A DNA stretch of 47,136 bases, taken from positions 6,591 to 53,726 of the forward strand of contig JABDGM010000020.1 of the NCBI GenBank assembly GCA_013286045.1, read 5' to 3'. The first letter of the stretch is position 1. Each line of letters opens with the position of its first letter. The DNA is from Planctomycetota bacterium (GTDB lineage Bacteria; Planctomycetota; Planctomycetia; Pirellulales; Lacipirellulaceae). The translations under genes were made by a program, and so were the position numbers. The notes under the pieces were generated by a model that did not search any database, was not told the origin of the DNA, and saw only the letters and a program-made list of their open reading frames with translations. Positions 1-7,345 of this stretch are shown here, piece by piece.

Positions 1-1
1 T

Positions 2-196
2 CTCACCGTGGCTCACGCGCTAAACAAGCTTCATCATGACGAATGGAAGCCGGAGAAATGGAAGACGTTGCTTGCGAGCGAAGAGGTGTATCGTCGGACG
101 GTGGCTGGGGACGATGCGAGCGAAATCTTGAAGTCGCTCGAGGCGGACACGGAGTCGTTTCGTCAGCAGAAGAAAGAATTCGAGTTCTACCATTGA
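2..196 (+). CDS. namZ: NamZ-like exo-beta-N-acetylmuramidase (DUF1343), C-terminal fragment
   Basis: The reading frame is open to the left edge, so only about the last 64 residues are visible; an internal GTG at 8 is not a credible start. The fragment has the usual end of DUF1343 proteins: a 'W.PEKWKTLL' stretch, then an acidic helix 'DDASEILKSLEADTESFRQ' and a final basic/aromatic tail ending in FEFYH. In that family the tail follows the catalytic region of exo-N-acetylmuramidases, which release MurNAc from the non-reducing end of peptidoglycan fragments. The stop lies 24 bases before a gamma-glutamyltransferase start, so the two are probably co-transcribed. The catalytic part is outside the window; the call rests on the tail pattern and on the cell-wall genes that follow. 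Confidence 0.6.
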   Translation, partial: LTVAHALNKLHHDEWKPEKWKTLLASEEVYRRTVAGDDASEILKSLEADTESFRQQKKEFEFYH

Positions 197-220
197 TGGG
201 CGAGGAAGGATCGACGACGA

Positions 221-1918
221 ATGGCCTATTGTCAGTGGCTCGTACGACTTGCATGCTGCGTTGTGATGGCAACACTCGCTGGGGCGGCTGTCGCGCATAC
301 GGCGACGTCGGAGCATAGCATGATCGCCACGGTGGATCCGATCGCCACGGATGCGGGCGTGGATGTCTTTCGCGAAGGCGGCAACGCGGTGGATGCCGCG
401 GTGACTGCGGCTCTTACGCTGGGAGTTGTGAACGGCGAGAACTCCGGCATTGGCGGCGGGTGCCTGATTCTGATTCGCACCGCCGATGGGAAGTTTACTG
501 CGATCGATGGCCGCGAGATGGCGCCGGGGGCGGCGAATCGCGATATGTTCGTTCGCGACGGCAAGCCGATGCCGCGGGCTAGTCAGACAGGACCGCTGGC
601 TTCCGGCGTGCCGGGCGCACTGGCCGCTTACAAATTGGCACTCGAACGGTGTGGGACGGTCAGGCTGCCGCGCGCGCTGGCGCCGGGAATTAAGGCCGCG
701 GCCGAGGGGTTTGAAGTTTCGAAATCGTATTCCTCCGCGGTTCGGAGTGTGGAAAACAGCTTGCGGGAATTCGACGGCTCGCGCGAGGTTTTCTTTCGCG
801 ACGGCAAGCCGATTGGCGCGGGTGACCACCTGGTGCAAGTCGACTTGGCGAATACTTATCGGCAAATCGCAGAGCATGGCGCGGACTACTTTTATCGCGG
901 CGAGCTGGCGAAGCGGATTGGCGATTGGATGGCGCACAACGGCGGCATCATGACCGCCGAGGACTTTGCGAACTATGAAGCGAAGATCCGCGAGCCGTTA
1001 CGCTCGACATATCGCGGGCACGAAATCATTGGCTTTCCACCGCCGAGCTCGGGTGGTGTGCATGTGGCGCAGGTGCTCAATATCTTGGAGAATTTCGATA
1101 TTCGAGCGATCGCGAAGGACGACCCGATCAAGGCCTCACACATCACGGCGGAGGCGTTCAAATTGGCGTTCGCTGATCGCGCTTATTGGTTAGGCGATGC
1201 GGATTTTGTAAGCGTGCCGCGCGGTCTGACGGATAAGGGGTACGCCAAGGAGTTGGCGGCCAAGATCGATCCGGATAAGGCGATGGAAGTGCCGGGGCAT
1301 GGGTCACCGCCGAATTATGCGCAGGATGTTTTCGGAAGGCATACGACGCACATCGCGGCGGCAGATGCAGCGGGAAATTGGGTGGCGATCACGGCGACCG
1401 TGAATACCACGTTTGGTTCGAAAGTGATTGTGCCGGGGACGGGCGTTGTGCTGAACGACGAGATGGATGATTTCTCGATTTACCCGGGTCAGCCGAATGC
1501 GTTCGGGCTAGTTGGGGCGGAGAACAACAGCGTGGCGCCGGGCAAGCGGCCGCTGTCGAGCATGAGCCCTACGATTGTTTTGGATCCGCATGGAAAACCG
1601 GTGCTCACCGTGGGGGCTGCGGGCGGGCCGAAGATTATTACGCAAGTGATACTGACAATCATGCGGGTGCTGGATTTTCAGCAGTCGCTGCCGGAAGCCG
1701 TGGAGGCTCGTCGAATTCATCATCAGTGGCGGCCGAATGCGGTATCTTATGAGAAGGGGCTGGATGAGAAAGTCGTTGAGGGGCTTCGGAAGCGGGGTCA
1801 CAATGTCGAGGAGCTGGAAAGCGGCGGTCGAACTCAATCGATTGGGATCGACGCGGCTGGCAAGCTCGTCGGGGTGGCGGACCCACGCACGGTAGACGGT
1901 AAAGCGGCCGGGAATTGA
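221..1918 (+). CDS. ggt: Gamma-glutamyltransferase (gamma-glutamyltranspeptidase)
   Basis: 565-residue Ntn-hydrolase that should cleave gamma-glutamyl amide bonds (glutathione or gamma-glutamyl peptides) in the periplasm. A hydrophobic signal peptide covers about residues 5-26. The large-subunit start shows the family pattern 'ATDAGVDVFREGGNAVDAAV' and an 'NSGIGGGCLI' motif. The autoprocessing site is the first Thr of GRHTTHIAAAD at residue 375, matching Thr391 of the E. coli enzyme, followed by NTTFGSK and LNDEMDDFS, which shape the active site. 'PLSSMSPTIV' supplies the conserved serine pair. A strong ribosome site (GAGGAAGGA, 202-210) precedes the ATG by ten bases and decides the start. 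It sits between a NamZ-like tail and a cell-wall amidase; the D-Glu-gamma-linked stem peptide of peptidoglycan is therefore a possible substrate, but that is inference. Confidence 0.93.
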   Translation: MAYCQWLVRLACCVVMATLAGAAVAHTATSEHSMIATVDPIATDAGVDVFREGGNAVDAAVTAALTLGVVNGENSGIGGGCLILIRTADGKFTAIDGREMAPGAANRDMFVRDGKPMPRASQTGPLASGVPGALAAYKLALERCGTVRLPRALAPGIKAAAEGFEVSKSYSSAVRSVENSLREFDGSREVFFRDGKPIGAGDHLVQVDLANTYRQIAEHGADYFYRGELAKRIGDWMAHNGGIMTAEDFANYEAKIREPLRSTYRGHEIIGFPPPSSGGVHVAQVLNILENFDIRAIAKDDPIKASHITAEAFKLAFADRAYWLGDADFVSVPRGLTDKGYAKELAAKIDPDKAMEVPGHGSPPNYAQDVFGRHTTHIAAADAAGNWVAITATVNTTFGSKVIVPGTGVVLNDEMDDFSIYPGQPNAFGLVGAENNSVAPGKRPLSSMSPTIVLDPHGKPVLTVGAAGGPKIITQVILTIMRVLDFQQSLPEAVEARRIHHQWRPNAVSYEKGLDEKVVEGLRKRGHNVEELESGGRTQSIGIDAAGKLVGVADPRTVDGKAAGN

Positions 1919-1981
1919 GTTTTGAAGAACTGTTAAACGTGACCGTTTGCCGTTAATCCGAATAACTTGAGCGACTAAACG

Positions 1982-4420
1982 ATGACTCGCACATTTGCCG
2001 CGGCGATTTTCGCCGGCACCCTCGCGTCCCTATTTGCGTCCCAGGGCAATAGCAACGACAAGGCCGACGATGGAAGACCCTTCGCGCCTGGTCCGGTTGC
2101 CGTAGGCACGCAGCCCAAAGGCGGGCTGAGTGGGAAGATCGTGTATACCCACGGCGGACACGGTTACACGGCCGAAAACAAAGGCGATGGCCACTGGAGC
2201 TGGCAGCGCGGGCCGGGCCATCAGATGATCGAAGATCTGGGAAATTATGACCAGATGGCGTTTTTGGTTGACTATCTTTTCCGAGCTGGGGCGACGATCG
2301 TGCCGCAGCGCCCAGTTGGGCACCAGACGAATGAAGTCATCCTGGACAACACCGATGACGATGTGAAGTTCGTCGGCGAGTGGGAGGACGGCAGCGGCCC
2401 GATTTATTTCGGTAAGGCGGGCAGCGTTCCTTACCGGCAAGCTCATACCTCGAAAGATGAAACGGCGTACGCGCGCTACACGCCGAAGATTCCCGAGGCC
2501 GGTTTTTATCCGGTTTACGCGTGGACTAGCTCGGGCGGCGATCGAGCGACGGATCAGCTATATCGTGTCCATCACCCGGGCGGCGATACGGAGGTGACCG
2601 TCAACCATCGGCGTGTAGGAAACGGGCCCGTCTATCTTGGCACGTACTACTTCGATGAAGGCCGGGGTGGATACGTTGACATCAGCAATCGATCTGAAAG
2701 CGCGGATAGCGTCGTCGTGGCCGATATGATTCGGTTCGGCAATGGCATGGGGGATATCGATCGGGGCGGCGGTGTTTCGGGTTTTTCGCGCGAGGATGAG
2801 GCGGGGCTGTATTGGGTAATGTGGCATGTGAATCATGCGCAGGGCATTGCCGAGAGCGATTATCGAGTGACGGATATTGATCGCCAGGCGACGATCTCGC
2901 TTTCGCCGCGATATGCAGCGTTCATGAATCGCGAAGCCGACGGTCGGCTCAAAGATCGCGTGTTTGTGAGTTTCCACTCGAACGCGGGCAGCGGGAAAGC
3001 TCGGGGCGTGCTGGGGCTGCTCAACGGCAACAACGATCCCACAACGGCCACGCCGAACCAGTTGCTGCTGGCCAAGTCGTTGGCTCAAAAAGTGAACGAC
3101 GACCTGGTCGCCCAGAATGGGAAGTTCGAGCACGACTGGCACGACCACGGTGATAAAACGACGCTAGATCGCGACGACATCGAGTTCGGCGAGATCAATA
3201 ACAAGTACATCAACAATGAATTCGATGCCACAATTGTGGAAGCTGCGTTTCACGACAATTCGGAAGATGCGCAGTTGATGCGAGATCCGAAGGTACGCGA
3301 CGCCGTGGCACGCGCCACGTATCAAGGGTTGCTGACTTATTTCCGCACGGTGGACAACAACACGACGCCGGCCGTTCGATTGCCATCCGCGGTGACTGGT
3401 CTCCACGTTGAATCGAACGGAGCCGGTTTGGCTACGATTTCGTGGGTTGCCCCGGCGACAAATTCTTATTTGGGAGATGCGGCAACCGGGTACCGCATCT
3501 ATGGGTCGACCAACGGTTACGGCTTCGATGGGGGAACAGCCATTGAAGGCGAAAAGTCTACTTCGGCGAACCTTAAAAGTCTCGATCCGAAACAGGTTTA
3601 CTATTTCAAGGTGGTGGCGGTCAACGAAGGGGGTGAATCGGCGCCGTCTGAAGTTGTCGCGGTGTTGCCGAGCGGCGGGGCGAAACAGGTCTTGGTCGTG
3701 AACGGCTTTGATTGGATCGATCGGACGATGGACCCGAAACAACCAGTCGGCAAAAACGGGAATACCGTGGATCGCGTGCGGCCCCAGCAGAGCAACTCAC
3801 GCGATTACGTGATTCAGGTCGCGACGGCGGTCGAAGCTGCTGCACCGGATACTCACGTGGAGAGTTCGAGCAACGAGGCGGTAATCAGCGGCGCGGTCGA
3901 CCTTAGCAAATATCACAGCGTCGTTTGGATTTTGGGTCAGGAATCGTCGAAGAATCGGACGTTCGACGAGACGGAGCAGAAAAAGGTGGAGGCCTACATT
4001 GCGGGCGGTGGTAATTTGCTGGTCTCGGGAACTGAGATTGGCTGGGATCTCGATCACGAGGATCACGGTCGCGAGTTCTTTCAGAAAACGCTGAAGGCCC
4101 GTTTTGCTGCGGATGATGCCGACGCGCACGAGGTGAACGGCGCGCCGGACAGTATCTTCGCGGATTTGCCGAAAGCTAAGTTCGACGACGGCACGGAGTT
4201 TTATGATGCTGCCTACCCGGATGTCATAACGCCCGAGGACGGAGCGAAGGTGGCTTTTATCTATGCAAACGCGGCCGGCGCGGCCGGAATCCAGGCAGCC
4301 GGATCGGGCGGCCGCGGAAGCGTCGTTGTGCTCGGCTTCCCTTTCGAGACGATCACACCGGTCGCCGATCGAGCGGCCGTGATAAAACGTGTGCTCGATT
4401 TCTTTGATGCGAAGAAGTGA
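1982..4420 (+). CDS. Secreted N-acetylmuramoyl-L-alanine amidase with inserted golvesin-like domain, FnIII and C-terminal domain
   Basis: 812 residues with an N-terminal signal sequence (1-21). It reads as an Amidase_3-type zinc amidase that cuts the bond between MurNAc and L-Ala. A first metal-binding stretch, VYTHGGHG (His57/His60), lies at 54-61; the second, VSFHSNAG (His332), at 329-336; and the catalytic-Glu motif IVEAAFHDN (Glu420) at 418-426. Between the first and second parts lies an insert of about 125 residues (roughly 125-252) of golvesin/xly-CBD-like beta-sandwich type, with 'YARYTPKIPEAGFYPVYAW' and ending 'VVADMIRFG'. A fibronectin type III domain follows (about 466-560). The last 250 residues look like a Rossmann-like or ThuA/GATase-like domain (VVWILGQES, GGGNLLVSGTEIGWDL) of unknown role. 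It lies 63 bases downstream of ggt, in the same direction. The catalytic identity is fairly sure; the role of the last domain is not. Confidence 0.8.
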   Translation: MTRTFAAAIFAGTLASLFASQGNSNDKADDGRPFAPGPVAVGTQPKGGLSGKIVYTHGGHGYTAENKGDGHWSWQRGPGHQMIEDLGNYDQMAFLVDYLFRAGATIVPQRPVGHQTNEVILDNTDDDVKFVGEWEDGSGPIYFGKAGSVPYRQAHTSKDETAYARYTPKIPEAGFYPVYAWTSSGGDRATDQLYRVHHPGGDTEVTVNHRRVGNGPVYLGTYYFDEGRGGYVDISNRSESADSVVVADMIRFGNGMGDIDRGGGVSGFSREDEAGLYWVMWHVNHAQGIAESDYRVTDIDRQATISLSPRYAAFMNREADGRLKDRVFVSFHSNAGSGKARGVLGLLNGNNDPTTATPNQLLLAKSLAQKVNDDLVAQNGKFEHDWHDHGDKTTLDRDDIEFGEINNKYINNEFDATIVEAAFHDNSEDAQLMRDPKVRDAVARATYQGLLTYFRTVDNNTTPAVRLPSAVTGLHVESNGAGLATISWVAPATNSYLGDAATGYRIYGSTNGYGFDGGTAIEGEKSTSANLKSLDPKQVYYFKVVAVNEGGESAPSEVVAVLPSGGAKQVLVVNGFDWIDRTMDPKQPVGKNGNTVDRVRPQQSNSRDYVIQVATAVEAAAPDTHVESSSNEAVISGAVDLSKYHSVVWILGQESSKNRTFDETEQKKVEAYIAGGGNLLVSGTEIGWDLDHEDHGREFFQKTLKARFAADDADAHEVNGAPDSIFADLPKAKFDDGTEFYDAAYPDVITPEDGAKVAFIYANAAGAAGIQAAGSGGRGSVVVLGFPFETITPVADRAAVIKRVLDFFDAKK

Positions 4421-4737
4421 CCGCAGGCATTGGCAGCGGCAAATTAGTAGAGTGTGAGGGCGACCTAACCAAGCCCCAGCGCCTGTTTCTGCGCTCTCTG
4501 CGTGCAGAAATGGAAAATCTCCATTCGGCGCAGCAAACTCTTAACTTTGCGTTTTTCCCGCGTTTCCCACAAAATCCGCGAACATTTGCTTGACGGACGT
4601 AGCAATCGCTTTGCATGATATAAGTTGGAAACGGGAAGAGCGCGGCTTGAATACGTCGCATGGCGACCGACTTCGGGCGCGGTTACGGTTTTTAAGATCA
4701 GGCTAAGTACTTGCTTCTAAAGATTGGGGAGTAGCTA
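4421..4737 (+). other. Intergenic region with hairpin and weak promoter-like sequence
   Basis: No credible gene in 317 bases. A perfect 7-base inverted repeat (TTTCTGC at 4486-4492, GCAGAAA at 4504-4510) follows the amidase stop; it has no T-run, so it is not a standard intrinsic terminator. A TTGACG hexamer at 4590-4595 is followed by an AT-rich stretch (ATGATATAAG, 4615-4624), but the spacing to the best -10 match is 18 or more, so promoter activity for the PEP-CTERM gene at 4738 is only possible. The ribosome site GGGGAG lies at 4726-4731. Confidence 0.35.
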
Positions 4738-5790
4738 ATGTATCGCATATCCCGTTTGGTTCTTCCTACAGCGCTCATTGTGCTGGGTTTGTCGGCTGTC
4801 GCCCCTGCGGCAACTCTTTACAGCGACAACTTCAATTTGCCGACGGATAGTACGAATTGGACCACTAACGTGGCGCCTGCCGCCAACGCTTCCACTCAAG
4901 ACGCGACGTTCGGGTTCGACTACTCAGCCTTTGGCATTCCGGCGGCTCCTGGCTCCTCCGACACGCTTGGTTTGCGTCTGCGGGCGAACATTCCAGGCAG
5001 CGCTTTGGTTCCGGTAACGACTCGTCCGGCCGGCGTTACATCTGGCCTGTCGGTTTCTCCGACGGGAAAGAATTTCGGCTCGAACTATGTGGTGTCGTTC
5101 TACGCTTGGTCAAACTTCAATGGCTCGCCGAATGCCTCTGGTCTGGCCGACAATGGCAATTCGGAAGGCGGCACCAATAACGTGCTGTTTGCGGCGGGCA
5201 CTTCGGGCACGGTGCCGTTAGTTGTGGCTAACACGACTCTGGCGAGCGGTGCGTCTATGGACGGCATTGGCTTTGCCACGACTGGCGATGGCGGCATCAC
5301 TAACGATTACCGCGTGTACCCAAAATCAGGAACGATTTCTCCGATCACGACGCTTAATGCCGGGTCTTATGCGAACACGAACGCGTATTACACGAGTCTG
5401 TTCCCAGCGGTAGCAGCCCCGGCCATCCAGCAGACGTTGTCCACCGCCGAATATGGGTTGGACGCCGCCAACACGCAGGCTGGGCTGACTCAGGTTGGTG
5501 CGTTTGGTTTTGCCTGGCACAAGGTTCAGATCGTCATGAACGGCAACGTTGCGTACTGGTTCATCGACAACGCTGCGATCGGCAGTTTGAATACCAGCGC
5601 AATTACGCTGGGTGGCAACAACATCGCACTCGGCGTGTCGGACGTGAATTCGAGCACGACCCGGCATCCGTCGCTGCTCTTTACCGTATTCGACAACCTA
5701 ACGGTTGAATCGGTTCCAGAGCCGTCGACTGTGTGCTTGAGCCTGCTGGGATTGGTGGGCCTATTTGGTGGCCGCCGACGCGGTTGCTGA
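4738..5790 (+). CDS. PEP-CTERM sorting-domain protein (tandem paralogue 1)
   Basis: 350-residue secreted protein. A signal peptide covers 1-24, cleaved near AAPAA-TLYSD. The C-terminus is a PEP-CTERM signal: VPEPSTVCLS, a hydrophobic helix, then GGRRRGC, the tag recognised by exosortase-type sorting systems. The mature part is rich in Gly, Asn, Ser and Thr and is probably beta-sandwich; it contains the pattern 'FAWHKVQIVMNGNVAYWFID', which resembles lectin/LamG-like folds. Function unknown. GGGGAG six bases before the ATG supports the start. The next gene (5893) is a diverged copy with the same opening after the signal peptide (ATLYSD.FN), the same FAWH motif and the same C-terminus, and an almost identical ribosome-site leader, so the pair arose by tandem duplication. 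Confidence 0.85.
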   Translation: MYRISRLVLPTALIVLGLSAVAPAATLYSDNFNLPTDSTNWTTNVAPAANASTQDATFGFDYSAFGIPAAPGSSDTLGLRLRANIPGSALVPVTTRPAGVTSGLSVSPTGKNFGSNYVVSFYAWSNFNGSPNASGLADNGNSEGGTNNVLFAAGTSGTVPLVVANTTLASGASMDGIGFATTGDGGITNDYRVYPKSGTISPITTLNAGSYANTNAYYTSLFPAVAAPAIQQTLSTAEYGLDAANTQAGLTQVGAFGFAWHKVQIVMNGNVAYWFIDNAAIGSLNTSAITLGGNNIALGVSDVNSSTTRHPSLLFTVFDNLTVESVPEPSTVCLSLLGLVGLFGGRRRGC

Positions 5791-5892
5791 GCTGACGGAG
5801 CATGATCTTTGGGGGGACATGTAGTTCAATCGACGAGAAACAACTAATACCCAAAGAGCTGGGAAAAGTTTTTTACCACTGAGGAGTAGCTG

Positions 5893-6876
5893 ATGCATCG
5901 ACGATTTTTTGTGAGTTTATTCGCGGCACTGTGCTTTGCAGCACGGGTAAATGCGGCAACCTTGTATAGTGATGATTTCAACGTTGATGACAGCGCAAGC
6001 TGGAATATCAATAAAGCCAACACAGCTTCCAGCAGTACGTCGCTACCGGTTAGTGATACCACAAATAGCGCTGAGTTCGGCTACGACTACGGCACGAACA
6101 TGGGGATTCCGGTAGCGCCACATACTACGGATAGTTCGACGAAAGGTCTGCGCCTACGGTCGAATATTAGTGGCGGCATCAGTGGTGCGGTCTCCGTTTC
6201 GCCGACCGGCTTAAGCTTGCCAGCCGCAGGTTATCGGCTTCAGTTCGATGCCTGGGGAAACTTCGTCAATGGCGGTGCGAACTCGACCGAGGCGATGAGC
6301 GTGGGCATTGGAACAACTGGGACTGTCCCACAATGGTCTTTTAATCCGAATGGTGCGCTGGGATTTGCTACGGTTCGCGATGGTGGCACTACGAATACTG
6401 ACTTTCGGGTTTATTTGAACAGCGGCAACCAAGCGGCAACGACCGGTTACTATCAAGCCGGAAATACCGCAGCCAGCTTGGACAATGCCAATAGTTACTA
6501 CAGTTTCTTACCAGCGCAAACTGTGCCTGTAGCGCAAGTGACGCTGTTTCCGACTCAGGCGGGTACCGCTACTCCCGTCGGAACGATCTCTTTCGCATGG
6601 CATACCGTTACCGTTGATAATGATGGTACGGACGCAACTTGGAGCATCGACGGAAAAGCGATCGCAGTCGTACCGCTTTCGGCGGCGACGTTGGCTGGCA
6701 GCAATTTCTATCTCGGTTCGTTTGATACGAATAACGGATCGAGCAGTGGAAACGGCCAACTGTTGAACTTCGATCTAATTGACAATCTGTCCGTTATTAG
6801 TGTTCCTGAGCCGAGCACGATCGCCCTTTGCCTCCTTGGCGCGATGGGCTTGGTGGCCGGTCGTCGGCGTGGTTAA
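5893..6876 (+). CDS. PEP-CTERM sorting-domain protein (tandem paralogue 2)
   Basis: 327 residues; signal peptide at 1-21 and a PEP-CTERM tail (VPEPSTIALCLLGAMGLVAGRRRG). It shares with its upstream neighbour the mature N-terminus ATLYSD-FN, the central 'GIPVAPHT' region followed by a 'LRLRSNI' strand, 'FAWHTVTVDNDGTDATWSID', and the sorting tail. The gap between the two genes is 102 bases, and GAGGAG (5881-5886) sits six bases from the ATG, as in paralogue 1. A clear intrinsic terminator follows at about 6898. The protein is presumably exported and cell-surface or matrix associated; no enzymatic motif was recognised. Confidence 0.85.
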   Translation: MHRRFFVSLFAALCFAARVNAATLYSDDFNVDDSASWNINKANTASSSTSLPVSDTTNSAEFGYDYGTNMGIPVAPHTTDSSTKGLRLRSNISGGISGAVSVSPTGLSLPAAGYRLQFDAWGNFVNGGANSTEAMSVGIGTTGTVPQWSFNPNGALGFATVRDGGTTNTDFRVYLNSGNQAATTGYYQAGNTAASLDNANSYYSFLPAQTVPVAQVTLFPTQAGTATPVGTISFAWHTVTVDNDGTDATWSIDGKAIAVVPLSAATLAGSNFYLGSFDTNNGSSSGNGQLLNFDLIDNLSVISVPEPSTIALCLLGAMGLVAGRRRG

Positions 6877-6897
6877 GTTCGAATTGTGACTGATTTT

Positions 6898-6932
6898 AAA
6901 AGGCCGAGCGGCTTGGCCGCCGGCCTTTTTTT
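6898..6932 (+). terminator. Intrinsic terminator after the PEP-CTERM pair
   Basis: AAAAGGCCG and CGGCCTTTTT form the outer stem, with a short inner AGCGGC/GCCGC-type pairing, followed by a run of seven Ts. It lies about 22 bases after the stop at 6876 and should end transcription of the tandem PEP-CTERM genes. Confidence 0.8.
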
Positions 6933-7345
6933 AATCGTTAAGCGCAAATGATAGATCCGGAGCACCACTATTTGCGCAAAATCGAGGAATAAGTTCGCAA
7001 AAGTGCGTGCGGACTGCGCAAGTCGTTGTTAGAATGACGGTTGTGCTATCAGATGCCACGGACGGCGAAAGCGTTTTCAGACTTGAGGATGTAAAAAGAT
7101 TTCGGCTGAGACGCAGATTGTTTTTTCAGGCGCACGTGGGGCAAATAGGAGCTCGTGGGGTTTTTTGAGCATGCCGATCTCGGCATCGCCTGCTTGGCCT
7201 TGCGCATTCAGCGGCATTGTGTGCTGATAGTTCTGTTTTACCTCTGGGGATGTCTGGTAACTCGCGCGCGTCTGCGAGTCCAAGACGGGCAACAACATTT
7301 TGATTTATAAGCGACGCGATTGAATTGGTTTCACCGGGAGAATAT
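6933..7345 (+). other. Intergenic region with several inverted repeats
   Basis: About 410 bases without a credible gene. GCGCAAAT (6942-6949) is inverted as ATTTGCGC (6970-6977), and the second arm overlaps a 10-base palindrome TTTGCGCAAA (6971-6980). Related TTCGCAAA and TGCGCAA words follow before 7025. A second perfect inverted repeat, ATGCCGA-TC-TCGGCAT, lies at 7171-7186. GGGAG at 7336-7340 is the ribosome site of the next gene. The sequence otherwise looks non-coding on both strands. Confidence 0.4.

Noticed and set aside
20..937. 305-codon minus-strand frame at the left edge
   Set aside because: It is antisense to the NamZ tail and ggt, with no motif and a composition dominated by Arg, Ala and His.
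7077..7298. 73-codon minus-strand frame between PEP-CTERM genes
   Set aside because: No ribosome site, no domain, and it crosses the inverted repeat at 7171-7186.
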